64,000 nt of DNA, from assembly GCA_018266075.1 (NCBI GenBank), contig JAFEBB010000008.1, forward strand, positions 1 through 64,000, written 5' to 3'. The notes below the pieces were generated by a model, which was not told where the DNA came from, did no database searches, and was given only the letters and a program-made list of their open reading frames with translations. Shown here one piece after another: positions 52,313-61,112 of the stretch (position 1 is the first letter of the stretch; every line of letters begins with the position of its first letter). The translations under genes were made by a program, and so were the position numbers. Origin of the DNA: Deltaproteobacteria bacterium (GTDB lineage Bacteria > Myxococcota > Myxococcia > Myxococcales > SZAS-1).

Positions 52313-52840
52313 CTACGCCGCCGGGTTCTTTCCCACGGCCACGGTCGCGAGCACGCTCAGAATCAGCTCGGGATCGATGAGCACCTTCTTCACGCTCGCG
52401 GTGAAGTCCTTGGGTGCGTAGCTCTTGCCGCTCTTGAAGTAGAGCCCGGCCGCCGCCGCCACGCCCGAGGTCATGCGGTGCGCGCCCACGCCGGCCACGG
52501 CCGCGTCGACGAAGTACGCGGTGATCGTTCCCGCGCCGGGGATGAGCTTGAGCAGCGTGCCCGCGAGCGCGCCCGAGCCCCACCACGCGCACGAGGTGAG
52601 CAGCGCGCCCTTGAGGAACTCGCCCGCGAGGCGCTTGCCGTCATCGGCCGTCACCTCGTGGCCGTAGAGCGTGGCGATCTCCTTCACCATCTTTCCCCAG
52701 GTGCCGAAGACGGCGGCCAGGTCGAGGCCAGGCACGGGGATGGCGACGATCTCTGCGGCGGAGAGCCACGAGTACTTCGTGGCCAGGGCCTGCACTTTTT
52801 CGTCGGCGTGGATGTCGATGACCATGGCGTCATCTTTCAT
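52313..52840 (-). CDS. DUF697-like protein with hydrophobic helices
   Basis: This 175-aa protein contains the pattern IVAIPVPGLDLAAVFGTWGKMVKEIATLYG, then LLTSCAWWGSGALAGTLLKLIPGAGTITAYFVDAAVAGVGAHRMTSG, which resembles the DUF697 hydrophobic domain found at the end of some GTPase-like membrane proteins. Start at 52840 is chosen (MKDDAMVIDIHAD). No GTPase domain is attached. It stands between a hypothetical gene and the RsmB-like gene on the same strand. Function unknown. Confidence 0.65.
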   Translation of the reverse strand: MKDDAMVIDIHADEKVQALATKYSWLSAAEIVAIPVPGLDLAAVFGTWGKMVKEIATLYGHEVTADDGKRLAGEFLKGALLTSCAWWGSGALAGTLLKLIPGAGTITAYFVDAAVAGVGAHRMTSGVAAAAGLYFKSGKSYAPKDFTASVKKVLIDPELILSVLATVAVGKNPAA

Positions 52841-52912
52841 CTCGGCACCTCGCGCTCGCAAGGCGCGCACCTGCGCGCGCGTCCCACACCGGTAAACAGC
52901 CGGCGAGACGCC

Positions 52913-54037
52913 TCATTCCGAACGCGCAATGAAGAAGCCGTCGGTGCCGTCGACGTCCGGACGCAGCGTGCGCGCGGTCAGCCCAACTGCCGAGCGCGAC
53001 ACGACGTCCTCGTTCTCGGCCTTGTGAATCGTGCACGTGGCGTACACGAGCTTTCCGCCCGGCTCGAGGTGATCCGTCGCCAGCCTCGAGAGCCGCAGCT
53101 GCAGCGCGGGCAGCTTGGTGATCTTCTCGAGATCGAGCCGCCAGCGCGCATCGGGGTGACGGCGCAGCGTGCCGAGCTCGGAGCAGGGCGCGTCCACGAG
53201 CACGCCGTCGAAGCGCTCGCCGTGCAGCGACTGCGCCTCCCGGCCGGGCTCGAGCTCGCGAATCTCCACGCCGTTCACGCGCGCGCGCTTGAGCCGCGCG
53301 TCGAGGTTCTGCAGCTTCTGGCGATCCACGTCGCACGCGACGATGGTCCCGGTTCCGCCCATGGCCGCCGCGAGCGCGAGCGTCTTGCCGCCGTTGCCCG
53401 CGCAGAGATCCAGCCAGCGCTCGCGCGGCTTCGCTCGACACGCCTCGACGATGAGCTGGCTGCCTTCGTCCTGAACTTCGAAGAGCCCGTTGCGCCACGC
53501 GGTCGAGCCCCACAAGTTCGCGCGGCCTTCCACGTGCAGCGCGTTCGGCGCGAGCCGTCCCGGCCGGGTGACGATGCCTTCTTCGCGCAGCTTCACCGCG
53601 AGCGAATCGCGGTCGGTGTGCAGCGTGTTCGCGCGCAAGGTCGTCGGGCCGGGCTGATTCATCGCCAGAACGAGCGATCGCGCGTTCTCGAAGCCCAGCT
53701 CGCGATCCCAGAGCTCTGCCAGCCACATCGGCACCGAGGCCTCGACGCTCAGGCGCTCGACGCGGTTCTCGGGCCACAGCACATCGGGCGGCGCGTTCGC
53801 CTCGATGAAGCGCTGGTAGGCGTCGATGAGCTCGGCGGCTCCCGCGTTGGGCTTGCGGAGCCAGTGCCGCAGGGTCAGCCGCATCACCGAGCTGCCGAGC
53901 ACCCACTTCGCCACGCGCGCGCGGTCGTCGTTCTCCAGCTTGGCGGCGCGGAGGGCGGCAGCGAGCGCGTCCTCGGCGTCTGCGCCGGCGAGGGCCTGCT
54001 CGAGCGCATGGGCGGCGACGGCGTTGAGGTCAGCCAT
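52913..54037 (-). CDS. RsmB-like 16S rRNA (cytosine-C5) methyltransferase
   Basis: This 374-aa protein has an N-terminal NusB-like helical part and a Nop2/Sun-type methyltransferase domain with SAM motif LDLCAGNGGKTLALAAA and catalytic cysteines in DAPCSELG and YATCTIHKAEN. RsmB methylates C967 of 16S rRNA; the motif IV here reads PCSE rather than the more common PCSG. Length is a little shorter than E. coli RsmB (429). It diverges from rimO. A closely related RsmF-like role cannot be excluded. Confidence 0.85.
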   Translation of the reverse strand: MADLNAVAAHALEQALAGADAEDALAAALRAAKLENDDRARVAKWVLGSSVMRLTLRHWLRKPNAGAAELIDAYQRFIEANAPPDVLWPENRVERLSVEASVPMWLAELWDRELGFENARSLVLAMNQPGPTTLRANTLHTDRDSLAVKLREEGIVTRPGRLAPNALHVEGRANLWGSTAWRNGLFEVQDEGSQLIVEACRAKPRERWLDLCAGNGGKTLALAAAMGGTGTIVACDVDRQKLQNLDARLKRARVNGVEIRELEPGREAQSLHGERFDGVLVDAPCSELGTLRRHPDARWRLDLEKITKLPALQLRLSRLATDHLEPGGKLVYATCTIHKAENEDVVSRSAVGLTARTLRPDVDGTDGFFIARSE

Positions 54038-54110
54038 GGATTGCGGCCCTCGCGTTGGCAGTTTCGTCTGCGTTATGGCAAAAGCCGCGCGCCAGATTTA
54101 GGAAGTTCCC

Positions 54111-55538
54111 GTGCCCAAGCCCGCCCCCACGCCCGACAAGCCCATCTATCTGCTCACGCTCGGTTGCTCCAAGAACCGCGTGGACTCGGAGATCATGCTC
54201 GGGACGCTCGTCGAGCGGGGCTACGCGCTCGTCGATGATCCCAAAGACGCGCAGACCATCCTCGTGAACACCTGCGCCTTCATCGGCGAGGCGAAGCAGG
54301 AGAGCGTGAACGCCATCCTGGAGATGGCGGAGCACAAGAAGAGCGGCAAGTGCGACACGCTCATCGTCACCGGCTGCCTCACCCAGCGCTACGCCGAGGA
54401 GCTCAACGGCGAGCTGCCTGAGGTCGACCACTTCCTGGGCACGGGCGCCTACGCGCAGGTGGGCGACATCCTCGCGGCCGAGCTGGCGCCGCGCGCGGTC
54501 ATTCCGGATCCCGAGTACATCCACTCCGCCAGCACGCCGCGCATCAACTCGCTGCCCGGCTACAAGGCGTTCCTGAAGATCAGCGAGGGCTGCGACAACA
54601 AGTGCGCCTTCTGCATCATCCCCAAGCTGCGCGGCGGCCAGCGCAGCCGCCCCATCGCCGACATCGTGAAGGAGGCGCAGCACCTGGCCTCGCTGGGCGC
54701 GGTGGAGCTGAACCTCATTGCGCAGGACCTCACCGCCTACGGCTACGACCAGCCCGGCCGGCCCAAGCTGCACGAGCTGCTCAAGACGCTCTGCGACGAG
54801 GTCGACGTCCGCTGGATCCGGCTGCACTACGCGTACCCGCGCGACTTCCCCGATGCGCTGATCGACGTCATCGCCAACGAGCCGAAGATCGCCAAGTACA
54901 TCGACATGCCCATCCAGCACGCGAGCGACAAGCTCCTGCGCTCGATGAAGCGTGGCCGCGACTCGCGCTTCTTGAAGCTGCTCCTCTCCAAGCTGCGCGC
55001 GCGCATTCCCAATCTGGTGATGCGCACCTCGTTCATCGTGGGCATGCCCGGCGAGACCGAGGAGGACTTCCAGCAGCTCATGCAGTTCGTGAAGGAGCAG
55101 CGCTTCGAGCGCGTGGGCGTGTTCGAGTACTCGCAGGAAGAGGGCACGGCCGCCGGCGAGATGGAAGGCCAGCTCGACGCGCGCATCAAGAGCAAGCGCC
55201 GCCGCGAGCTGATGGCGCTGCAGCGCAAGATCAACCGCGAGCAGAACAAGGCGATGATCGGCCGGCGCATCCCGGTGCTCGTGGAGGGCTCGAGCCCGGA
55301 GACGGAGCATTTGCTCGTGGGCCGCTACGAAGGCCAGGCGCCCGACGTCGACGGCATCACCTACATCAACGACGGCATGGGCTACCCGGGCGAGATCGTC
55401 ACGGTCGAGGTCACCCAGACCGCCGACTACGACCTGGTGGGCAAGATCGTCGAGCGCGGCGAGCCGGTGAAGCACAAGGCTCGCTCGGTGAAGCTGCCGC
55501 TGGTGACGCAGGGCTGGAGCGCGCCGCAGGGCAGCTAG
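54111..55538 (+). CDS. rimO: Ribosomal protein S12 methylthiotransferase RimO
   Basis: This 475-aa radical-SAM enzyme adds a methylthio group to Asp of ribosomal protein S12. It has the MTTase domain cysteines ([26 protein letters not shown]), the radical-SAM cluster CDNKCAFC and a C-terminal TRAM domain ([26 protein letters not shown]). Length fits (E. coli 441). Start is GTG at 54111 with an AGGAAG site. A TCGATATATCGA palindrome begins at its stop codon. Confidence 0.95.
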   Translation: MPKPAPTPDKPIYLLTLGCSKNRVDSEIMLGTLVERGYALVDDPKDAQTILVNTCAFIGEAKQESVNAILEMAEHKKSGKCDTLIVTGCLTQRYAEELNGELPEVDHFLGTGAYAQVGDILAAELAPRAVIPDPEYIHSASTPRINSLPGYKAFLKISEGCDNKCAFCIIPKLRGGQRSRPIADIVKEAQHLASLGAVELNLIAQDLTAYGYDQPGRPKLHELLKTLCDEVDVRWIRLHYAYPRDFPDALIDVIANEPKIAKYIDMPIQHASDKLLRSMKRGRDSRFLKLLLSKLRARIPNLVMRTSFIVGMPGETEEDFQQLMQFVKEQRFERVGVFEYSQEEGTAAGEMEGQLDARIKSKRRRELMALQRKINREQNKAMIGRRIPVLVEGSSPETEHLLVGRYEGQAPDVDGITYINDGMGYPGEIVTVEVTQTADYDLVGKIVERGEPVKHKARSVKLPLVTQGWSAPQGS

Positions 55539-55550
55539 TCGATATATCGA
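55539..55550. repeat. Palindrome TCGATATATCGA at the rimO stop
   Basis: Perfect 12-bp palindrome directly after the TAG stop (55536..55538) between convergent genes. Part of GATATATCGAGA, shared with 4306 and (inverted) 32564. Confidence 0.65.
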
Positions 55551-55559
55551 GATAGAGCG

Positions 55560-56021
55560 TTACCTCTGCAGCGGCGACCCCGGGCCCTCCGGCGACGGGT
55601 GACAGGCCTTCTGCCACACCTGCAGGAACCGCTGGCAGCGCTGGGGATCCACGCCCGCGTGCGCGTTGCATTGCGCGAGGCGCCACGAGGCGGTCTTGAG
55701 GATCTCGCCCTCGAGCGGGACGTCGTTGCAGAAGCCCGGCGTGGGCGCGGCGGCCTGCAGGCAGCCGGTGGCCCAGAGGTTGTTCTTCACCTCGTCGCCG
55801 AAGCTGGAGATGCCGGTGAGGCGGTGCAGGCCTTCGTCGATGCAGCCCTGTGCGGTCTGGTTCGTGCCGTAGGCCGCGCCTGCGGACATGGCCTCCTTGC
55901 CCGCGGAGATGAGCTCGTCCTTGTGCGAGCGCACGTAGAGGAAGATGCCGCCAATCAGCAGCAGGAAGAGCGCGATTCCCGCGGCGACCACGCCGAGGGT
56001 GACCTTGAGCCAGGTGGGCAT
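55560..56021 (-). CDS. Small membrane-anchored protein, hypothetical
   Basis: This 153-aa protein has one N-terminal membrane segment (LKVTLGVVAAGIALFLLLIGGIFLYV) and an extracytoplasmic part with six Cys (for example GCIDEGLHRLTG, ATGCLQAAAPTPGFCND, AQCNAHAGVDPQRCQRF, KACHPSP) that may form disulfides. No family recognised. Its ATG (56021) directly follows the aldo/keto reductase stop, so the two are one operon. Confidence 0.75.
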   Translation of the reverse strand: MPTWLKVTLGVVAAGIALFLLLIGGIFLYVRSHKDELISAGKEAMSAGAAYGTNQTAQGCIDEGLHRLTGISSFGDEVKNNLWATGCLQAAAPTPGFCNDVPLEGEILKTASWRLAQCNAHAGVDPQRCQRFLQVWQKACHPSPEGPGSPLQR

Positions 56022-56825
56022 CTAGCCGTGAACCACTTTCCCGAGCGCGCGAAGCTCCTCGAGCTCGGCGTCGGAGAGCGGGCCCTTCTCCAGCGCAGCC
56101 AGGTTCTCGTCGAACTGGGCGGTGTTCTTCGGGCCGTTGAGCACGATGTCCACGTGCGGGTTCGATAGGCAGAAGCGGTAGCAATCGCCGGCGGTGGGCA
56201 CGTTGCCCTTCCAGCCGCTCGGTCGCTTGAGCAGCTTGCGCCAGTCCGTCGCGGTGTAGGCCACGATTGCGGGCTGGCGCTTGGAGAGGTGCGGGAAGAT
56301 GTCGCGCTCGGCGCCGGGGTGGGCGGCGTTGTAGCGGATCATGAAGAGATCGAGCGGCGAGTCGAGGGCCAGCCTGCCCGCGCGCTCACGGTCGTGGATC
56401 GACACGCCCAGCACCCGCACCTTGCCGCTCTCCTTCAAGTGCACGAGCTCGCGCTCGGTGGCCGCGGTCCAGGCGCTGGTCTTGCCCAGCCAGAAGAGCT
56501 GGAAGACGTCGAGGTAGTCGGTCTTGAGGATCTTCAGCGCCTTCTCGGCCCGAGCGCGCACCGAGCCGCCGGTGAAGCCGAGCGTGGGCCCGGTGGCGAT
56601 GACCAGCTTCTCGCGATCGCCGGGCTTGAGCGACTTGAGCACCTGGGTGATCGCTCGCGCGAAGGGATTCCAGAACACGTACTGCACGCCCGCGTCGAAG
56701 GCCTTGCGGACGCCGGCCTCGGGGATGCCGTAGCTCGCGGCCAGGCCCAGGCGGTGCACCCGGCGATCGAGCGCACGAACGTACTTGTGGGTGAAGGAAT
56801 CGGCCTCGACGGCGGCGGCGGTCAT
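56022..56825 (-). CDS. Aldo/keto reductase family protein with altered active site
   Basis: This 267-aa protein has the overall AKR pattern (VHRLGLAASYGIPEAGVRKAFDAGV..., EKALKILKTDYLDVFQLFWLGK..., KVRVLGVSIHDRERA..., VDIVLNGPKNTAQFDENLAAL). However, the usual tetrad Asp/Tyr (GvnffDTAxxYG) reads GVQYVFWNPFARA, the Lys region reads IATGPTLG, and the His region reads QLFWLG, so all four catalytic positions seem changed. It may be a special AKR subgroup or a non-reductase. Start 56825 (MTAAAVEADS) fits; a longer upstream reading has no similarity. Operon with the small membrane protein. Confidence 0.8.
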   Translation of the reverse strand: MTAAAVEADSFTHKYVRALDRRVHRLGLAASYGIPEAGVRKAFDAGVQYVFWNPFARAITQVLKSLKPGDREKLVIATGPTLGFTGGSVRARAEKALKILKTDYLDVFQLFWLGKTSAWTAATERELVHLKESGKVRVLGVSIHDRERAGRLALDSPLDLFMIRYNAAHPGAERDIFPHLSKRQPAIVAYTATDWRKLLKRPSGWKGNVPTAGDCYRFCLSNPHVDIVLNGPKNTAQFDENLAALEKGPLSDAELEELRALGKVVHG

Positions 56826-56895
56826 GCGCTCTCCCCGGTTGCCGGGGCGATGGTAACCGAGCCCCCGCCGCCGCGCTCGCGCGCGTGGCCGGCCG

Positions 56896-57111
56896 TCAAG
56901 ACATATCTGAATCGCGCAGGCCCCAGGCCCGGAAGTGCTCCTGCAGCCGGTTCCAGGCGCGCTCCAGCCGGGCGGCGGCGTGCTCGAGCCGCTCCCGCTC
57001 CACCGGAGACAGCTCCGGGTTGCGGGCCACCACCTCCACGAGCGACCGGGCGGCGCTGAGCTCGTTGCCCAGCGCGAGGTGCAGGTCGGTGAGGTCGTCG
57101 TGCAGGTCCAT
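56896..57111 (-). CDS. Small helical protein, hypothetical
   Basis: This 71-aa protein (MDLHDDLTDLHLALGNELSA...) is predicted to be two helices (LGNELSAARSLVEVVARNPELS and ERERLEHAAARLERAWNRLQEH). No family recognised. An AGATATGTCT near-palindrome overlaps its last codons. It lies upstream of the aldo/keto reductase in the same direction. Confidence is limited because of length. Confidence 0.5.
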   Translation of the reverse strand: MDLHDDLTDLHLALGNELSAARSLVEVVARNPELSPVERERLEHAAARLERAWNRLQEHFRAWGLRDSDMS

Positions 57112-57226
57112 GGGGATGCGAGGATCAATACCAGGAAATCGGTAATCCGCGTCAATGACAAATGCCAGGTGTGGCTGCCTGGACGTGGCCGGAGTAGAAG
57201 GCCGGCTCTCGCAGCGGGAGGGCCTG

Positions 57227-57967
57227 ATGGCGCGGGTGCTGATCCTGGGAGCGAACTCGGCGATCGCCGCGGAGGTGGCGCGGCTCTGCGCCGCGCGCGG
57301 TGACGGCCTCTACCTCGTGGGCCGCGACGCCGAGAAGCTCGCAGCCCTCCGCGCGGAGCTGTCCCCGTCGATGCTCGGCGTCGAGGCCGCAGATCTCGCC
57401 GACACCCAAAACAACGCGGGCGTGATCGACCGCGCGCTCTTCGCCATGGGCGGCGTGGACCTGGCGCTGGTGGCCCACGGGCTGCTCGGCGACCAGGAGA
57501 AGAGCGAGCACGAATGGGCCGAGGCCGAGCGGGTGCTGACCACGAACTACCTGAGCGCGGTGTCGCTGCTCATCCCGCTGGCCAACGCGCTCGAGGCGCA
57601 GCAGAGCGGCGTGCTGGCGGTGATCACCTCCGTCGCCGGCGATCGCGGGCGGCCGCGCAACTACACCTACGGCTCGGCCAAGGGCGCGTTGAACATCTAC
57701 CTCCAGGGCGTGCGCTCGCGCCTGTATCGCGCGGGCGCGCGCGTGTACGCGATTCGCCTGGGCCCGGTGGAGACGCCCATGACCGCCACGCACCCCAAGA
57801 ACGCGCTCTTCGCCCAGCCGCGGCCCATCGCCGAGCAGCTCTTGCGTGCGGTCGAGGGCCGCCGCGAGGACCTCTACCTGCCCTGGTTCTGGCGGCCGAT
57901 CATGGCCGTGGTGCGCAACCTGCCCGAGCCCCTCTTCCAGCGCATCGGCTTCCTCTCAGGTCGTTAA
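57227..57967 (+). CDS. SDR family oxidoreductase (DprE2-like)
   Basis: This 246-aa short-chain reductase has the cofactor motif ILGANSAIAAEVARL (with GxxSAI as in the decaprenylphosphoryl-ribose keto-reductase DprE2 group), VAHGLLGD in place of NNAG, and catalytic YGSAK (NYTYGSAKGALN) after ITSVAGDRGRP. DprE2 reduces the keto-ribose formed by DprE1, but no DprE1 gene is near, so a different sugar or lipid substrate is possible. ATG 57227 has a GGGAG site. Its TAA stop lies within a TAAC-N6-GTTA dyad. Confidence 0.85.
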   Translation: MARVLILGANSAIAAEVARLCAARGDGLYLVGRDAEKLAALRAELSPSMLGVEAADLADTQNNAGVIDRALFAMGGVDLALVAHGLLGDQEKSEHEWAEAERVLTTNYLSAVSLLIPLANALEAQQSGVLAVITSVAGDRGRPRNYTYGSAKGALNIYLQGVRSRLYRAGARVYAIRLGPVETPMTATHPKNALFAQPRPIAEQLLRAVEGRREDLYLPWFWRPIMAVVRNLPEPLFQRIGFLSGR

Positions 57968-57980
57968 CCGATTCGTTAAC
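57963..57980. repeat. Dyad GTTAAC-N6-GTTAAC at the SDR stop
   Basis: GTTAAC CGATTC GTTAAC. The stop codon of the SDR gene (TAA, 57965..57967) is inside the first arm. Between convergent genes. Confidence 0.7.
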
Positions 57981-57982
57981 GC

Positions 57983-58615
57983 CTACTGTGGCACCGAGGG
58001 CGGCATGCCCTCCGCCGACTCCAGCTCCTTGGCGATGCGCAGGGCCTCGTCGAGGTCCATCACCTTGAGGAAGTAAACGCTGCCCGGCTCCTGGAGCAGG
58101 CCGTTGGACAGCGGCCCCAGGTTGAGCGGCGCGAAGCCGCAGTCGCGCACCAGCTTGTCGACGACGGACGCGGCGCCCTGGCTGTCGGTGGAGAACACCA
58201 CCGCCACCGGCGCCTGGCTGTGGGCGCGGCCGCGCAGCTCGTCGGCGCGGATGGTGTTGAAGGCCTTCACCACCGCGAGCTTGGGGACGAGCTGCGCCAC
58301 CTGCTCGCTCGTGGAGTGGACGCCCTCCGGGACGTAGCCGCCCCACTGGTTGGTGCAGTCCACGAGGACGCCTCGCGCGTCGTGCAGGCGCTGGAGCACC
58401 GGGCCCACCACGCTGTGCGGCACGGTGAGGAAGAACACCTCGCCAAAGTCGGCCGCGTCTTCCAGGCTGCCCATGCGCGCGCCGATGGCGTCCGCGAGGT
58501 TGAAGGCAGCGTCGGCGTCGCGGTAGGCGCTGAGCATCACCTCGTGGCCGGCGTCGACGAGCAGGCCGGCGAGCGCGCTGCCGATGCGCCCGGGGCCGAG
58601 GATCACGATTCGCAT
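57983..58615 (-). CDS. NADP-dependent F420/NPDR-like oxidoreductase
   Basis: This 210-aa protein has the dinucleotide motif MRIVILGPGRIGSALAGLLVDAGHEV and the following segments (VFFLTVPHSVVGPVLQRL, VDCTNQWGGYVP, VVKAFNTIRADEL) of the NADP oxidoreductase coenzyme F420-dependent family (also STEAP-like reductases). It probably reduces flavin or another small electron carrier with NADPH. Start at 58615; divergent from the membrane protein gene. It ends 2 bp beyond the TAAC-N6-GTTA dyad of the convergent SDR gene. Confidence 0.88.
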   Translation of the reverse strand: MRIVILGPGRIGSALAGLLVDAGHEVMLSAYRDADAAFNLADAIGARMGSLEDAADFGEVFFLTVPHSVVGPVLQRLHDARGVLVDCTNQWGGYVPEGVHSTSEQVAQLVPKLAVVKAFNTIRADELRGRAHSQAPVAVVFSTDSQGAASVVDKLVRDCGFAPLNLGPLSNGLLQEPGSVYFLKVMDLDEALRIAKELESAEGMPPSVPQ

Positions 58616-58751
58616 GGACACTTCCTCCTGCGCGCGCGGCGCATGCGCCTTCAAGCTGCGTGAGCCCGTGCGCGGCGGCGAGGGACGATCGCCCGAGCAG
58701 GCGCGCGCCGCGTTCCTCGTTTTCGCGGCGCGTGCGAGCATCCGCTCACCC

Positions 58752-59483
58752 GTGACCCGCTACGTCATCGCTATCCCGTTCCTGCTCGTGGCCATCACGG
58801 CGCTCGACTCCACGGCCGTCGCTGCGCACACGTCGCTCGGCCAGCCGCTCGCTGTCGCCGGGACGCTGGTGTTCTGGGCGTTCATGCTCAGGCGCGCGGG
58901 CTGGCGCCTGCGGCGCTTGATGGTGCTCGGCCTCGTCGCTGCGACCGCGGGCGAAGCGGTCTTCAGCCTCGGCCTCGGGATGTACCGCTATCGGCTCGGC
59001 GGCATCCCGCTCTACGTGCCGCCCGGACACACCTTGCTGTACGCGGCGATCTTCGTCTTCGTGCGCAGGCCGTGGGTGCACCAGCGCGCGCACGTCCTGG
59101 CGCCGCTGCTCTTCGGGGTGTGCATCGCGTACACGCTGGGCTGGTACGCGATCGCGCACGATCGATATGGGCTCTGCTGCTTCGCGCTCTTCGCCTTGCT
59201 CTGGCTGGTCAACAAGCCGGCGCGGCTCTTCTTCGCGGCGATGTATTTGCTCGTCGCGTTCCTCGAGCAGTGGGGCACGCACTTCGGCTGCTGGCGCTGG
59301 CCGCCGGAGCTGCTCGGACGCATCTCGCAAGTTCCCAGCGGCAATCCGCCCAGCGGCGTGGCGCTCTTCTACGTGCTCTTCGATCTGAGCTGCCTCGGGC
59401 TCTACTTCTTCGTGCGCTGGCGGAGCTTCGAGCGCTGGGTGGCGCGCACCGTGCACCTGCGCGCGCGGGCCGCGCGGATGTGA
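58752..59483 (+). CDS. Integral membrane protein, hypothetical
   Basis: This 243-aa protein is predicted to have about six membrane helices (YVIAIPFLLVAITALDST, LAVAGTLVFWAFML, LMVLGLVAATAGEAVFSL, VLAPLLFGVCIAYTLGWYAI, LFFAAMYLLVAFLEQWG, GVALFYVLFDLSCLGLYFFV). No family is recognised. GTG at 58752 is proposed as start because the first helix begins just after; a longer ATG reading gives no extra pattern. Divergent from the F420-like reductase gene. Confidence 0.65.
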   Translation: MTRYVIAIPFLLVAITALDSTAVAAHTSLGQPLAVAGTLVFWAFMLRRAGWRLRRLMVLGLVAATAGEAVFSLGLGMYRYRLGGIPLYVPPGHTLLYAAIFVFVRRPWVHQRAHVLAPLLFGVCIAYTLGWYAIAHDRYGLCCFALFALLWLVNKPARLFFAAMYLLVAFLEQWGTHFGCWRWPPELLGRISQVPSGNPPSGVALFYVLFDLSCLGLYFFVRWRSFERWVARTVHLRARAARM

Positions 59484-59510
59484 TGCACCTGGAGCAGGCT
59501 TCGTGCGTTG

Positions 59511-60197
59511 ATGAAGGGCATGCGACGCGCACTGGCATTGTCGATCGCGATTTCGCTCGTGGGGTGTGCGCAGCGTCCGTCCCCGGCGCCAGGGCAGGGC
59601 GTGGCCGCGGTGGCGTATCGCGACGCGGTGCCCACCTGGCAGCGCCTGGGCACGCGCGCCTTCGCCAAGCACGAGCTCGACGGCACCTACGACGCGCTCA
59701 CCTATCTCCAATCCGACGACCTCGGCCCGGCCGCGCCGATGATGCTGCACGCGGCGCTGGAGCGGGCGCTTCGCGAGAACCGCGCGGTGGATCTCTTCCT
59801 CTTCGTGAATGGGGGCAGCGAGGCGCTCGACGCCGTCCGCGAGCTTGCGCCCGAGCTGCGCGCCAAGCTCCGGCTCGTCTACAACACCGGCGGCGGCGGC
59901 GCGTGGCAAGCGTCGGAGTGGCACGCGCTGGGCGCGAAGGCGTACCTCTCGCATCCCGGCTCGGGGAACCTGGCGCCGTTCTTCGTCTTCGACTTCTTGC
60001 GCAACTGGAGCGACGGCCAGTCGCTCTCCGACGCCGTGGCCCACTCGAACACCGCGCTGCACCACCGGCTGAGCGGCTTCACCGCGCCGTGGATCCTCTC
60101 GGCCGCGGGCTTCAACGCGCGCACCGAGGATCTGCCGTACTGGGAAGAGGCCACGCGCGCCCAGATCACGGGCGACGACAGCGTGGTGTTGCGTTGA
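59511..60197 (+). CDS. Lipoprotein, hypothetical
   Basis: This 228-aa protein has a lipoprotein signal peptide (MKGMRRALALSIAISLVGCAQ, lipobox Cys about 19). The mature part contains AVDLFLFVNGGSEALDAVRELAP, RLVYNTGGGGAWQASEWHALGAKAYLSHPGSGNLAPFF and WSDGQSLSDAVAHSN, which look like a Rossmann-like or caspase-like alpha/beta fold, but I cannot name it. The ATG at 59511 or 59520 may be used. A short TonB-tail gene overlaps its stop (TTGA). Confidence 0.7.
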   Translation: MKGMRRALALSIAISLVGCAQRPSPAPGQGVAAVAYRDAVPTWQRLGTRAFAKHELDGTYDALTYLQSDDLGPAAPMMLHAALERALRENRAVDLFLFVNGGSEALDAVRELAPELRAKLRLVYNTGGGGAWQASEWHALGAKAYLSHPGSGNLAPFFVFDFLRNWSDGQSLSDAVAHSNTALHHRLSGFTAPWILSAAGFNARTEDLPYWEEATRAQITGDDSVVLR

Positions 60198-60553
60198 AGG
60201 CGCTCCTGGCGGCGCTGATCCTCGCGAATCCGGGCGCCGCCGTGCCGGTGTCGCGCGAGCCGCCCGCGGCGGAGCTGAACGAGGTTCAGAAGTTTCTCCA
60301 GATGCATCGCCGCGAGCTGGTGCGCGTGTTCAACGACGCGCTCCAGCGCGATCCTGCCCTCCACGGTGCGCTCGCGCTGAAGCTGACGATCGAGACCAGC
60401 GGCCAGGTGTCGAAGGCCGAAGCCGTCGACGTCACGCTCAACGATCCCGACGTGGTGAAGAGGCTCTGCCGCGCGGCCGAGGCGTGGAAGCTCGCGCCGC
60501 ACGCCGGTGGCGCGTGGATCGTGAAGATGCCGCTCAACCTCAAGATGGACTGA
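60194..60553 (+). CDS. Short AgmX/PglI-tail (TonB C-terminal-like) protein
   Basis: This 119-aa protein starts at TTG (60194), overlapping the lipoprotein stop by 4 nt. It has a signal-peptide-like start (LKALLAALILANPGAAVP) and then the AgmX/PglI-type C-terminal domain: VQKFLQMHRRELVRVFNDALQRDPALHGALALKLTIETSGQVSKAEAVDV, ending AWIVKMPLNLKMD. This domain normally forms the C-terminus of longer motility or surface proteins; here it is alone. The conserved cysteine pair of that domain is not obvious. It probably acts in the periplasm. Confidence 0.75.
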   Translation: MKALLAALILANPGAAVPVSREPPAAELNEVQKFLQMHRRELVRVFNDALQRDPALHGALALKLTIETSGQVSKAEAVDVTLNDPDVVKRLCRAAEAWKLAPHAGGAWIVKMPLNLKMD

Positions 60554-60666
60554 GCGCCGTTCGAAGTTGCATCACCGAATTGTTAACAAGTGGGGCTTGC
60601 CGCGCGTCGGAGCCAGACGCACCTTGGGCGCCGGAGCAACCCAGCTCCGACAACCAGGACGCGACC

Positions 60667-61101
60667 ATGGATCCCAATGCCGTCTACGCAGAGATCAAGC
60701 AGATGCTCGGCACCGTGCCGGCCTTCCTCAAGCTCATCCCCAAGGACGAGCTCGAGGCGGAGTGGAACCTCTTCAAGCACATCGAGCTCGAGGACGGCAT
60801 CATCCCCAACAAGTACCGCGAGCTGATGGGCGTGGCCATCTCGGCGGCCACCAAGTGCCGCTACTGCGCGCTCTTCCACACCGAGGCTGCCAAGCTCTTC
60901 GGCGCCAGCGACGCGGAGATCGAGTACGCCGTGCGTTACGCCAAGAACTCTGCCGGCTGGAGCGCGTACCTGAACGGGATGCAGGTGGACCTCGGCGGCT
61001 TCAAGAAGGAGGTCGGCGAGATCGTGGCCTACGTGGCCAGCCAGCAGGGCGGCATGGCCGGCAAGAAGCCGGATCAGAAGACGCCCACCACGCGCATGTA
61101 A
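60667..61101 (+). CDS. Carboxymuconolactone decarboxylase family protein (AhpD-like)
   Basis: This 144-aa protein has the AhpD/CMD motif with redox CXXC: ATKCRYCALFHTEAAKLFG, giving Cys-X2-Cys and a His. Family members are peroxidase-linked disulfide reductases or decarboxylases. A helix-rich length of about 145 is typical. ATG 60667 lies after a GTTAAC-containing spacer (60570..60590). Its TAA stop is inside the TAAC-N6-GTTA dyad at 61099..61112, which also supplies the stop of the convergent gene. Confidence 0.9.
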   Translation: MDPNAVYAEIKQMLGTVPAFLKLIPKDELEAEWNLFKHIELEDGIIPNKYRELMGVAISAATKCRYCALFHTEAAKLFGASDAEIEYAVRYAKNSAGWSAYLNGMQVDLGGFKKEVGEIVAYVASQQGGMAGKKPDQKTPTTRM

Positions 61102-61112
61102 CCAACCGGTTA
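61099..61112. repeat. Dyad TAAC-N6-GTTA providing stops of two convergent genes
   Basis: TAAC CAACCG GTTA. The first TAA is the CMD protein stop and the reverse TAA (61110..61112) is the DUF1501 stop. Confidence 0.75.
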
